A stretch of DNA of 21,019 bases from Alphaproteobacteria bacterium (GCA_024277955.1 JAJRUE010000080.1:1-21019), one strand, 5' to 3'. Counted from the first letter of the stretch, positions 7,844 through 16,139 are shown. A program made the numbers and translations. Notes: a model not told the origin generated them from the sequence alone.

Positions 7844-9736
7844 ATGGCAAGCCGGGCGGACATCGATCATCAGGACAGGGGCCGGACCGGCGCCGAGCCG
7901 GCCCGGGACGCCGGCGGCGCGGACGATACCGCGGGCGGTGCGCCGGGCCTGTCCGGGGCCTCGGCCCCCGCACCGGCCTCCGCATCGGCCACCGGAACGG
8001 GGCGCGGGGTGCGCCCGGTGATGTCCTGGCGGGGCAGGGCGGCGGTGCTGCTGGTCACCGTGGTCGGGGTCTTCGTGGTGCTGTTCACCAACCAGTGGCT
8101 GACCGAACGCTTTACCGAAACCACCCGCAACCGCGCCGCGGTGCGCCAGGCGCTCTACGCCGGCAACGTGCTGTCGGAGTTGCGGCGCAATTCCATCGTG
8201 CCGCTCTTGCTGTCGCGCTAGCCCAACCTGATCAGCGCGCTGGCCACCGGCAATTTTTCGCAATCCTCGCAGAACCTGATCTATTACGTCGACGAAATCG
8301 GCGCCGCCAGCCTGATGCTGCTGGACAAGAGCGGCCGCGTGGTTGCCGCCACCGACCGCAACACCATCGGCGCCAACCACCGGCAGGATCCCTATTTCGT
8401 CGAGGCGCTGCGGTCCAACGACACGGTGTTCACCAGCTTCGAAAACGACACCGGCGCCTTTGTCTTCAACTATTCGCGCAAGGTGATGAGCAACGGCGAA
8501 CTGGCCGGCGTCATCGTGGTCGAGGTCGACCTGCGCCAGTTCGAACAGAGCTGGGCCGGGATTTCGGACGCGGTGATCGTCACCAATTCCGAGGGCAAGA
8601 TCATCCTGTCCACCGAACCGCGCTGGCGCGGGCTGACCGAAGAAGAGGCGGTCGCACGGACCTCGCCCTCGAGCGCGATCAGCCGGGCGATCCAGGCCAC
8701 CGCCGACTGGAGCGCGCTGCCCTTTGACGCCTATGTGCTGGGCGAAGCGGTGATGCGGATGAACGCGCGCATCCCGTTTCAGGGCTGGAGCATGACGATT
8801 TTCACCCCCTACACGTCGGTGCGCGAGCGCGTCAACGGGGTGCTGGCGCTGGAAATCATGGGGTTCGCGCTGTTTCTCGCGGTGGCCTTCTATTTCGCCA
8901 GCCGCCGGGCGCGTGCGCGTTCGGTGGTTTACCAGCAGGAATCGGCGGAACTTCGCCAGTTGAACGAAGCCTTGCAGCGGGAAATCGCCGAACGTCAAAA
9001 GGCCGAACACCACCTGAACATCGCCGAACAAACCCTTGCCCAGTCCTCGAAACTGGCGGCGCTGGGGGAAATGTCGGCGGCTGTCAGCCACGAACTCAAC
9101 CAGCCGCTGGCGGCGATGAAAACCTACCTTGCCGGCTCCAAGCTGCTGCTGCAGCGCAAGCGCCCGGAAGAGGCGCTTTCGTCCTTCCAGCGGGTCGATG
9201 ATCTGATCGAGCGGATGGGCTCGATCACCCGCCAGCTGAAGAGCTACGCGCGCAAGGGCGGGGATGCGTTCGAGCCCATAGATTTAAGGCATGCGTTTTC
9301 CTCGGCGCTGGCGATGATGGAGCCGCAACTCAAGCGGCAAGAGGCCCGGATCACCCGGCATATGCCGATGGAACCGGTGATGGTGATGGCCGACCGGGTG
9401 CGGCTGGAACAGGTGATCATCAACCTGCTGAGAAACGCGCTGGACGCCACCAAGACGGCGGTGGATCCGACCATCGAAATCCTGATTTCCGGGGGCGAAA
9501 CCGCCACCCTTTCGGTGCGCGACAACGGCCACGGCATCGAAGATCTCGACAGCCTTTTCGAGCCGTTTTACACCACCAAGGCGCCGGGCGACGGGGTCGG
9601 GCTGGGGCTTGCCATTTCCTCGGGGATCGTCAACGATTTCGGCGGCCGGCTGACGGCGCGCAACGGCGCCAATGGCGGGGCCGTTTTCGAAATGAAACTC
9701 CCGATCCTGAAAGACCAGGTCGAGGCGGCGGAATAG
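7844..9736 (+). pseudogene. dctB: dctB-type C4-dicarboxylate sensor histidine kinase interrupted by an in-frame amber stop
   Basis: The reading frame is that of a DctB sensor kinase, 630 codons long, but codon 126 (8219-8221) is TAG. Before it come an Ala/Pro/Gly-rich N-terminus, one membrane segment (about 62-86) and the start of the periplasmic domain, ending LLLSR. The same frame resumes immediately with PNLISALATGN and stays open to 9736. It encodes the rest of the PAS/Cache-like sensor domain (with ATDRNTIGANHRQDPYF), a second membrane segment (about 330-357), a coiled linker, and a full kinase core. The core has the H-box SHELNQPLAA (H416), N-box INLLRNALDA, G1 RDNGHGIE, F-box FEPFYTTK and G2 GVGLGLAIS. 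A single C-to-T change from CAG (Gln) would explain the stop. No restart after the stop would restore the first membrane anchor. dctD follows at once. A sequencing error or nonsense suppression are the alternatives. Confidence 0.85.
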
Positions 9737-9743
9737 GACCGAA

Positions 9744-11072
9744 GTGGCGAAAATGAAAATCGCGATCGTTGACGACGAAAAGGACATGCGCCAGTCGATC
9801 AGCCAATGGCTGGCGCTCTCGGGCTTTGAAACCGAAACCTTCGAAAGCGCCGAAGAGGCGCTCAAGGTGATCGGCGCGGACTACCCCGGCGTGGTGGTGT
9901 CCGACATCCGCATGCCGGGCATCGACGGCATGCAGTTCCTGAAAAAGCTGATGGGGCTCGACAGCGCCCTGCCGGTGATCATGATCACCGGCCACGGCGA
10001 CGTGCCGATGGCGGTGGAAGCGATGCGGGTTGGCGCTTTCGACTTTCTGGAAAAGCCGTTCAACCCGGACCGGATGACCGAACTGGCCAAACGCGCCACC
10101 AACGCGCGCCGGCTGACGCTGGACGGGCGCGCGCTGCGCCGCGAACTGGGCGACGGCACCACCATCATGAAAAAGCTGATCGGCACCTCGCCGGTGATGG
10201 AACGGCTGCGCGAAGACATCCTGGACCTTGGCCAGGCCGACGGGCACGTGCTGATCGACGGCGAAACCGGCGCCGGCAAGACGCTGGTCGCGCATGCGCT
10301 GCACGCGGTGGGCGCCAAGGCGGGCAAGAAGTTCGTGCTGGCCACCTGCACCGCCTATGACGAAGAAACCCTGGGCAAAAAGCTGTTCGGCCCGGTGGAA
10401 GAGGGCGCGTCGCTGCCGCTGATCGAACAGGCCCGCGGCGGCACCCTGGTGCTGGAAGACATCGAAGCACTGTCCCAACCCCTGCAGGCCCGCCTGCTGA
10501 CCTGGATCAACGACCAGGGCACGCCGGCGGAAACCCGGCTGGTGGCCATTTCCAACCTGCAGGAACAGGGCAAGACCTGCGAAGACATGCTGCGCCCGGA
10601 TCTCTACTACCGGCTGGCGGCGATGAAGATCACCCTGCCGCCGCTCAGGAACCGCGGCGAGGACGTGCTGACGCTGTTCAACCGCTTTGCCGAACAGTTC
10701 GCCGAGGAATACGGCTGCGACGCGCCGGAAGTGACTGCGCAGGAAGCGGCGCAGCTGTTGCAGGCGCCCTGGCCCGGCAATATCCGCCAGCTTGCCAACA
10801 TCGCCGAACGCGCGGTGCTGCAAAGCCGGCGCGGCACCGGCTCGATCGCGTCGCTGCTGATGGCCGAGGACGAGGTCAGCGAAGCCACCATGACCACCGA
10901 GGGCAAGCCTCTGAAAGAATATGTGGACGCCTTCGAACGGATGCTGATCGACAACACCATGCGCCGGCACAAGGGCTCGATCGTCGCGGTGATGGAAGAA
11001 TTATGCCTGCCGCGCCGGACACTTAACGAAAAGATGGCGAAATACGGGTTGCAGCGGTCGGATTACATCTGA
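9744..11072 (+). CDS. dctD: DctD-type response regulator of the NtrC family lacking the GAFTGA loop
   Basis: A 442-residue regulator, partner of DctB, expected to control C4-dicarboxylate uptake genes. The receiver domain (4-120) has D10 and D11, the phospho-acceptor D54, T82 and K104. The AAA+ domain (about 145-365) has Walker A GETGAGKT (173-180), a sensor-I-like AISN, the LRPDLYYRL arginine-finger region and sensor II WPGNIRQL. A Fis-type helix-turn-helix ends the protein (about 408-437). Two features are atypical. Between LFG and GGTLVLED about ten residues are missing, including GAFTGA, the sigma-54 contact loop. Walker B reads LEDIE where DE is usual. GTG 9744 is the start, with AGGA five bases upstream overlapping the dctB stop, so the pair is translationally coupled. 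Loss of GAFTGA suggests it does not activate sigma-54, as known for Rhodobacter capsulatus NtrC. Confidence 0.9.
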   Translation: MAKMKIAIVDDEKDMRQSISQWLALSGFETETFESAEEALKVIGADYPGVVVSDIRMPGIDGMQFLKKLMGLDSALPVIMITGHGDVPMAVEAMRVGAFDFLEKPFNPDRMTELAKRATNARRLTLDGRALRRELGDGTTIMKKLIGTSPVMERLREDILDLGQADGHVLIDGETGAGKTLVAHALHAVGAKAGKKFVLATCTAYDEETLGKKLFGPVEEGASLPLIEQARGGTLVLEDIEALSQPLQARLLTWINDQGTPAETRLVAISNLQEQGKTCEDMLRPDLYYRLAAMKITLPPLRNRGEDVLTLFNRFAEQFAEEYGCDAPEVTAQEAAQLLQAPWPGNIRQLANIAERAVLQSRRGTGSIASLLMAEDEVSEATMTTEGKPLKEYVDAFERMLIDNTMRRHKGSIVAVMEELCLPRRTLNEKMAKYGLQRSDYI

Positions 11073-11476
11073 ACGCGGCTTTCCGCCGGCTGGTGACGTT
11101 TTGCGATTGTATTTGCGGCGGCAAACCCCTTATGTAGGGGGAACGGGTCCTTTTACGCGGCCCGGATCAAGTTTCGCTGATTTCAATTCCCCGCAGGCAT
11201 CGACCGCGGGTGTTTGAGACAGACCGAGAAGGCCAGACCTGGCCAGTTGTTCGCCCGGTGCTCTGATCAGAGCCCCTGGGCCATTAATTGGGGCGCAAGC
11301 TGCGCTCTGGAGAAAAACGCGATGAGGCGCGCAGTGGACATGACCAGCACGAAAGGGGCCGTTCCGGTTGCCCGGCTGCCTGTCGATCTGCCCGCCAGCG
11401 CATCAACAAGACACCACCTGCAAACGCTGGCGCCCCCCGGGGCGTCCCCGTTGGACGTGGTGCATCAAGAGATCAC
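11073..11476 (+). promoter_or_regulatory. Long structured leader region of rne
   Basis: These 404 bases between dctD and rne hold no convincing gene. A possible promoter is TTGTAT (11107-11112) with TATGTA (11131-11136), 18 bp apart, the latter inside a small hairpin CCCCT-tatgt-AGGGG. Downstream structures include GGCCAG/CTGGCC (11231-11244), the perfect 14-bp palindrome GCTCTGATCAGAGC (11260-11273) and GCCCC/GGGGC (11272-11294). An ATG at 11322 with GGAG upstream opens a 90-codon frame that overlaps the start of rne in another frame. RNase E messages in E. coli carry a long leader through which the enzyme controls its own synthesis, so a similar role is plausible but inferred. Confidence 0.45.
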
Positions 11477-14400
11477 ATGGCAAAGAAAATGCTTATCGAC
11501 GCCACCCACGCGGAAGAGACCCGCGTCGTGGTGGTGGACGGAAACAAGGTCGAGGAATTCGACTTTGAATCGGAAAACAAGCGCCAGCTAGCTGGCAACA
11601 TCTACCTTGCAAAAGTCACCCGGGTCGAACCGTCGCTTCAGGCGGCCTTCATCGATTACGGCGGCAACCGCCACGGGTTCCTGGCGTTTTCGGAAATCCA
11701 CCCCGACTACTACCAGATCCCGGTCGCCGACCGCGAGGCGCTGATTGCCGAAGAAAAGGCCTATGCCGAGGCGCTCGCCGCCGAGGAAGAGGAAAAGGAC
11801 AAGCGCAAGGCTTCGGGCAAGTCTTCCAAGGGCCGCGGACGTGGCCGGTCGCGGTCGCGCTCGAAATCAAAGGCGGAAGAGGCGGCCAGCGATGACGCGG
11901 TGACGACCAGGGAAGTCACCGCCTCGGGCATGGACGTGATCGATCTGGACGAACCGGACCTGACCGACACCGACGACGAAGGCCTGTCGCCCGCCTTCAC
12001 CGTGCCCGAAACCCCGGTCGAAACCCCCGCTGCCGGCGAGGAAGACGCCGCCGATGTGGCCGGTGAAGATGGCAGCGAAAACGGCGCCGACGACAGCGCC
12101 TCGGCCGAGGCCGGCAGCGATGAAACCGCCGGCGAAACTGCTGACGGCGCCGCGCCCGAGGCGCAGGACGCCGAATCGGAAGCCGACGTGCCCGAGGCCA
12201 GCGACCCGATCGAAAGCGTGGCCGACGACGACACCACCGAGGACATCGCCGAAGAAATCCGCCGCCCGCGCAAGGTGCGGCCGCGCAAATACAAGATCCA
12301 GGAAGTGATCAAGGTGCGCCAGATCCTGCTGGTGCAGGTGGTCAAGGAAGAACGCGGCAACAAGGGCGCGGCACTGACGACCTACCTTTCGCTGGCGGGC
12401 CGCTACTGCGTGCTGATGCCCAACACCGCGCGCGGCGGCGGGATCAGCCGCAAGATCACCAACGCCGCCGACCGCAAGAAGCTGAAAGAGATCGCCAACA
12501 CCATCGAGGTGCCCGATGGCGCCGGGCTGATCATCCGCACCGCCGGCGCCCAGCGCACCAAGACCGAGATCAAGCGCGACTACGAATACCTGCAGCGCCT
12601 GTGGGAACAGATCCGCGAACTGACGCTGAAATCCATCGCGCCGGCCAAGATCTACGAAGAAGGCAACCTGATCAAACGCTCGATCCGCGATCTCTACACC
12701 AAGGAGATCGACGAAGTGCTGGTCGAGGGCGAGGCGGGCTATCGCGTGGCCAAGGACTTCATGAAGATGATCATGCCGTCCCACGCCAAGAACGTGAAAC
12801 TTTACAAGGAACCGCTGCCGCTGTTCTCGCGCTTCCAGGTGGAAGGCTATCTGGCGTCGATGTTCAACCCGACCGTGCAGCTGAAAAGCGGCGGCTACAT
12901 CGTGATCGGCGTGACCGAAGCGCTGGTGGCGATCGACGTGAACTCGGGCCGGGCCACCAAAGAGGGCTCGATCGAGGAAACCGCGCTGAAAACCAACCTG
13001 GAGGCCGCCGAAGAGGTGGCGCGCCAGCTGCGGCTGCGCGACCTTGCCGGGCTGATCGTGATCGACTTTATCGACATGGAGGAGCGGCGCAACAATTCGG
13101 CGGTGGAAAAGCGCTTCAAGGACCGTCTCAAGCACGACCGCGCCCGCATCCAGGTGGGCCGGATTTCCGGTTTTGGCCTGATGGAAATGTCGCGCCAGCG
13201 CCTGCGCCCCGGCATGATCGAGGCCACGACCCAGCCCTGCCCGCATTGCCACGGCACCGGGCTGATCCGTTCGGACGACAACCTGGCGCTGGCGATCCTG
13301 CGCCAGCTGGAAGAAGAAGGCACCCGGCGCCGGTCGCGCGAAGTTCTGGTCAAGGCGCCGGTCTCGGTCGCCAACTACCTGATGAACCAGAAGCGCGAAC
13401 ATATCGCCGGGATCGAAGCGACCTACGGCCTGTCGGTGCGCGTCGAAGCCGACCCCTTCCTGATTTCGCCCGACTTCTCGGTTGAAAAGTTCAAGACCGC
13501 GACCCGCGCCATTCCCGAAGCCGCCGCGCCGGTGGTGTCGGTGGATGCGTCGCTGATGGCAGATATCGACGAAAACGCCGCCCTGGAGGTGGTCGAAGAC
13601 GAGGCGGTCGAAGAAGCCCCCGCCCCGAAAAAGCGCCGGCGTCGGCGTCGTCGGCGGCGGTCGTCCGGCTCGGACCAGGGCGGCGACGCCCAGCAGGCTC
13701 AGGCCAACGGCAACGGCAATGGGAACGGCAATGGCGGTGACGGCGCAGGCGCGCCCGATGCCGCGCCCGGTGCGGCCACGTCCGAAAGCGGCGGGGCCGG
13801 CGAAGACCGGACCAGCCAGGACCAGCCCCGCGAAGACGCCGCCGCGCCCGCGGCCTCGGACACCGGTGAAAACGCCGAAGCCGGCGCCGCGGACACGGCC
13901 ACCGCGCCAGACGGCGGTCAGGCCGAACCGGCCAGGAAAACCCGCAAGGTGACGCGGTCGCGCAAAAGGTCCACCGCCGCCGCAACACCGGCCACCGCCG
14001 ACAGCCCGGACACGGCCGAAACCCCGGAGGCGCCCGCAGACGCGGCCCCGTCCGAGGCCAAGCCCGCCCCCAAGCGGCGCGCGGTCCGGCGCAAGACGAC
14101 CATGACCGCGCAGGCCGCCGAATCCGCGCAGACCGGCGATGCTCCGGCCCAGGCGGCAGAGCCCGCCGCCGAAACAGCCGAAGCCGAAACCGCCGAGGAA
14201 AAGCCCAAGAAAAAGGCCACCCGCAAGCGCGCCAAGCCCAAGGCCAAAAAGGCAGAGCCGTCGCCGGACGTGGCAGAGGCTCCCGAATCGGCTTCCGAAT
14301 CGGCGCCCGACTCGGTGCCTGAGTCGGCGCCCGAAGCCTCGCCCGAGCCGGCCCCGAAACCGGCCCCGGAACCGGCGATGGCCGAACCCGAACCGGTTGC

Positions 14401-14482
14401 CGCCGCCCCGGCAGAGGCTGCCGAACCCCAGGCGCAAGAGCCCGAGAAGCCCAAGAAAAAGGGCTGGTGGTCGCTGCGCTAG
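11477..14482 (+). CDS. rne: Ribonuclease E (endoribonuclease, degradosome scaffold)
   Basis: A 1001-residue RNase E, which cuts single-stranded AU-rich RNA in mRNA decay and in rRNA and tRNA processing. The N-terminal MLIDATHAEETRVVVVDGNKV starts the catalytic half. The S1 domain is split by an acidic, Ser/Ala-rich insert (about 95-260) that begins with an Arg/Ser/Lys run. The metal-binding aspartates D487 (IDVNSG) and D530 (IDFIDM) are 43 residues apart, and the zinc-link CPHC (C588, C591) is 58 residues further, the same spacings as in E. coli (303, 346, 404). Residues about 700-1001 are disordered Ala/Pro/Glu-rich with Arg/Lys clusters (a run of arginines near 720) that would bind RNA or partners, ending KKKGWWSLR. 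ATG 11477 has AAGAG upstream; in-frame extension further up is non-coding. Confidence 0.97.
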   Translation: MAKKMLIDATHAEETRVVVVDGNKVEEFDFESENKRQLAGNIYLAKVTRVEPSLQAAFIDYGGNRHGFLAFSEIHPDYYQIPVADREALIAEEKAYAEALAAEEEEKDKRKASGKSSKGRGRGRSRSRSKSKAEEAASDDAVTTREVTASGMDVIDLDEPDLTDTDDEGLSPAFTVPETPVETPAAGEEDAADVAGEDGSENGADDSASAEAGSDETAGETADGAAPEAQDAESEADVPEASDPIESVADDDTTEDIAEEIRRPRKVRPRKYKIQEVIKVRQILLVQVVKEERGNKGAALTTYLSLAGRYCVLMPNTARGGGISRKITNAADRKKLKEIANTIEVPDGAGLIIRTAGAQRTKTEIKRDYEYLQRLWEQIRELTLKSIAPAKIYEEGNLIKRSIRDLYTKEIDEVLVEGEAGYRVAKDFMKMIMPSHAKNVKLYKEPLPLFSRFQVEGYLASMFNPTVQLKSGGYIVIGVTEALVAIDVNSGRATKEGSIEETALKTNLEAAEEVARQLRLRDLAGLIVIDFIDMEERRNNSAVEKRFKDRLKHDRARIQVGRISGFGLMEMSRQRLRPGMIEATTQPCPHCHGTGLIRSDDNLALAILRQLEEEGTRRRSREVLVKAPVSVANYLMNQKREHIAGIEATYGLSVRVEADPFLISPDFSVEKFKTATRAIPEAAAPVVSVDASLMADIDENAALEVVEDEAVEEAPAPKKRRRRRRRRRSSGSDQGGDAQQAQANGNGNGNGNGGDGAGAPDAAPGAATSESGGAGEDRTSQDQPREDAAAPAASDTGENAEAGAADTATAPDGGQAEPARKTRKVTRSRKRSTAAATPATADSPDTAETPEAPADAAPSEAKPAPKRRAVRRKTTMTAQAAESAQTGDAPAQAAEPAAETAEAETAEEKPKKKATRKRAKPKAKKAEPSPDVAEAPESASESAPDSVPESAPEASPEPAPKPAPEPAMAEPEPVAAAPAEAAEPQAQEPEKPKKKGWWSLR

Positions 14483-14690
14483 CGCCTGTCGCAACTGATC
14501 GGATTCGCCTCTTCTCCAGACGGAGGGCAGGCGGCCGCCCGGGTGGGCGCGAATGCGCCCGCCGTTGCGCTGGAAGCGCACCAAAGGTGCGACGGGGCGG
14601 GCGGGCGCATGCCCGGGCCGCTGCGCGACCCGGGCGCAGTGAATTCAGTCAGACGCGACGTGCTCTGGGCGCAACTGGCGGCGCCGCCGA
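14483..14690. other. Structured GC-rich intergenic region behind rne
   Basis: No gene is supported in this part of the 308-bp rne-tusA gap. It contains several inverted repeats: GCGC-heavy short repeats near 14548-14580, CGCACC-aaa-GGTGCG (14577-14591) and GCCCGGG with CCCGGGC across an 11-nt loop (14611-14635). It may be rne 3' untranslated RNA, a decayed repeat, or an unrecognised small RNA. Nothing in the sequence decides between these. Confidence 0.35.
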
Positions 14691-14737
14691 CCAAGGTTTT
14701 TCGAAAAACCTTGGACAAGGCGCTTTCAAGCGCCTTG
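14691..14737. terminator. Second tandem double-hairpin element between convergent genes
   Basis: Two adjoining palindromes: CCAAGGTTTTTC with GAAAAACCTTGG (14691-14714, perfect 24-bp dyad) and CAAGGCGCTT-tc-AAGCGCCTTG (14716-14737). Their centres are 24 bp apart, exactly as in the 2074-2119 element, although the sequences differ. It lies between rne on the plus strand and the TusA-like gene on the minus strand, so a two-way transcription stop is likely. Confidence 0.7.
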
Positions 14738-14769
14738 ACGGCCTGGCTGCCACGCCAGAAACGTGAAAC

Positions 14770-14801
14770 AGCGCCGGGGTCGTCCCGGCGCTATTTCTTT
14801 T
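14770..14801 (+). terminator. Intrinsic terminator overlapping the end of the TusA-like gene
   Basis: On the plus strand a 9-bp stem AGCGCCGGG/CCCGGCGCT with a 5-nt loop (14770-14792) is followed by the T-rich ATTTCTTTT. It would stop rne transcripts that pass the double-hairpin element. The stem includes the stop codon of the minus-strand TusA-like gene, and the T-rich tail lies in that gene's last codons. Confidence 0.6.
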
Positions 14802-15018
14802 CGATGTAGAAATAGGTTCCGGTTTCCGCCGGTTCGCTGCCCAGAAACAGGTGGCCGGATTCGGTGCAGAAATGCGGCACATCGATCACCGCCGCCGGGT
14901 CGTCGGCCCACAGGCGCAGCACCTGGCCGCTTGCCAGCCCCTGCAGCCGCTTGCGGGCCTTGAGCACCGGCAGGGGGCACAAAAGCCCCAGCGCATCGAG
15001 TTCGTGATCGAATGTCAT
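14791..15018 (-). CDS. TusA/SirA-family sulfur-carrier protein
   Basis: A 75-residue protein with the TusA fold. The motif LGLLCPLPVLKAR contains the conserved CPxP cysteine (C14), which carries persulfide sulfur in TusA. The rest matches the family, with a closing FYIEKK. TusA family members serve tRNA thiolation, molybdenum-cofactor sulfuration or redox regulation; the exact role here is not shown. ATG 15018 fits the family start but has only a weak GGTGAC upstream. The promoter candidate lies so close that the message may be nearly leaderless. The gene is divergent from ccdA, whose product also handles thiol chemistry. Confidence 0.9.
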   Translation of the reverse strand: MTFDHELDALGLLCPLPVLKARKRLQGLASGQVLRLWADDPAAVIDVPHFCTESGHLFLGSEPAETGTYFYIEKK

Positions 15019-15023
15019 GTCAC

Positions 15024-15056
15024 CGCAATAATTGCGAAAAAAACGCCTGTCCACAA
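15024..15056 (-). promoter_or_regulatory. Candidate tusA promoter with an overlapping dyad
   Basis: On the minus strand TTGTGG (15056-15051) and AATTAT (15033-15028) are 17 bp apart. The -10 lies inside a 13-bp dyad, CGCAAT-a-ATTGCG (15024-15036), that could be an operator. The start codon is only about ten bases past the -10. In the plus direction TTGCGA (15033-15038) lies in the same DNA and could serve ccdA. Confidence 0.35.
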
Positions 15057-15111
15057 AGATGTGACAGCTTGTGCGGGTGACGCCGGTGGCGGCGCGGTCT
15101 ATGTCAGACCA

Positions 15112-16053
15112 ATGTTCGGAATCGAAATCATCGACGCCAGCCTCGTGCCGGCCATGTTCATCGCCTTGCTGGGGGGGCTGCTGTCCTTCGCCAGCCCCTG
15201 CGTGCTGCCGATCGTGCCGCCGTATCTCGCCTATATGGGCGGCATCTCGATGCAGGAAATGACCGCCGACGGCAAGGCCGCCCGCAAGACCATCCTGCCG
15301 GCGGTGTTCTTCGTTCTGGGCCTGTCGACGGTGTTCCTGTTCCTGGGGTTCACCGCCTCGGTGTTTGGGCGGTTCTTTCTGGAAAACCAGCAGACCTTCG
15401 CCATCCTGTCGGGCGTGGTCGTCTATGTGTTCGGCATGCATTTCATCGGGTTCCGCCGGGCGTTGTGGATTACCTTCAACATCTTCGCGCTGCTGGTGGT
15501 GTTCCAGATCGGCTACAAAGCCTGGTCCAACAGCGCCCCGGTGACGCTGTCCGGGGCGGCCGAGGCGGTGCGCATCGTCTTCCTGGACCGGCTGTTCTGG
15601 CTGTTGTTCCTGATCTCGGCGGTGCTGCAATTCGCCCCGATCGACCGTTTCGCCTTCATGGACCGCGAAGCGCGCATCGACGCCGGGGACAAGGGCGGAT
15701 CCGCCATCGGCGCCTATGTGCTGGGGCTGGCCTTTGCCTTTGGCTGGACGCCCTGCATCGGCCCGCAGCTGGGCGCGATCCTGTCGCTTGCGGCGTCCGA
15801 GGCTTCGGTTGCGCGCGGCACCGTCCTGCTGGGGGTCTACGCGCTGGGGCTGGGCATCCCGTTCCTGCTGGCGGCGGTGTTCATCCAGCGCTCGATGGGG
15901 CTGATGAACCGGATAAAGCCCTATATGGGCACCATCGAAAAGGCCATGGGCGGGCTGCTGATCATCGTCGGCATCGCGCTTTTGACCGGGGCCTTCAGCG
16001 CCTTTTCCTGGTGGCTGCTGGAGAAATTCCCGGCGCTGGCCTACGTCGGCTGA
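15112..16053 (+). CDS. ccdA: CcdA-type thiol-disulfide transporter with an extra helical hairpin
   Basis: A 313-residue inner-membrane protein of the CcdA/DsbD-beta family, which passes electrons from cytoplasmic thioredoxin to periplasmic thiol proteins for cytochrome c maturation. The two conserved cysteines are present: SFASPCVLPIVPPY (C30) and FGWTPCIGP (C215). Ordinary CcdA is about 240-250 residues with six helices. Here residues about 117-180, between GMHFIGFRR and MDREARIDAGDKG, add about 64 residues with two hydrophobic stretches (LWITFNIFALLVVFQI and LFWLLFLISAVLQF). An even number of added helices would keep the topology. ATG 15112 matches the family start, though no clear Shine-Dalgarno is visible. 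The insertion is in frame, with codon use like its neighbours. Confidence 0.9.
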   Translation: MFGIEIIDASLVPAMFIALLGGLLSFASPCVLPIVPPYLAYMGGISMQEMTADGKAARKTILPAVFFVLGLSTVFLFLGFTASVFGRFFLENQQTFAILSGVVVYVFGMHFIGFRRALWITFNIFALLVVFQIGYKAWSNSAPVTLSGAAEAVRIVFLDRLFWLLFLISAVLQFAPIDRFAFMDREARIDAGDKGGSAIGAYVLGLAFAFGWTPCIGPQLGAILSLAASEASVARGTVLLGVYALGLGIPFLLAAVFIQRSMGLMNRIKPYMGTIEKAMGGLLIIVGIALLTGAFSAFSWWLLEKFPALAYVG

Positions 16054-16111
16054 CGCCCGGCGACCTGGGGCCTGCGCGCCCCTTCACAAGCCGCCCATGC
16101 CCGAGAACGGT

Positions 16112-16139
16112 TTGCCAAGGCCCATTGTTAAAATATTCG
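16112..16139 (+). promoter_or_regulatory. Weak promoter candidate for the hydrolase-P450 pair
   Basis: The 150-bp gap after ccdA includes an AT-rich patch. TTGCCA (16112-16117) and TATTCG (16134-16139) are 16 bp apart, about 65 bp before the hydrolase-like gene. A GGGGC/GCCCC stem near 16067-16083 could mark the end of ccdA transcription but has no T run. Both are low-confidence readings. Confidence 0.25.

Noticed and set aside
5865..7985. A minus-strand open frame of about 700 codons opposite purC-purS-purQ
   Set aside because: Shadow of conserved purine genes; its translation shows no recognisable domain.
8315..9736. A separate functional kinase gene starting after the dctB amber stop at ATG 8315
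   Set aside because: It would lack the first membrane segment and part of the sensor domain and has no good ribosome-binding site, so a broken dctB is simpler.
11867..14584. A minus-strand open frame of about 900 codons opposite rne
   Set aside because: It is the complement of the repetitive GC-rich rne frame, and rne has exact catalytic motif spacing.
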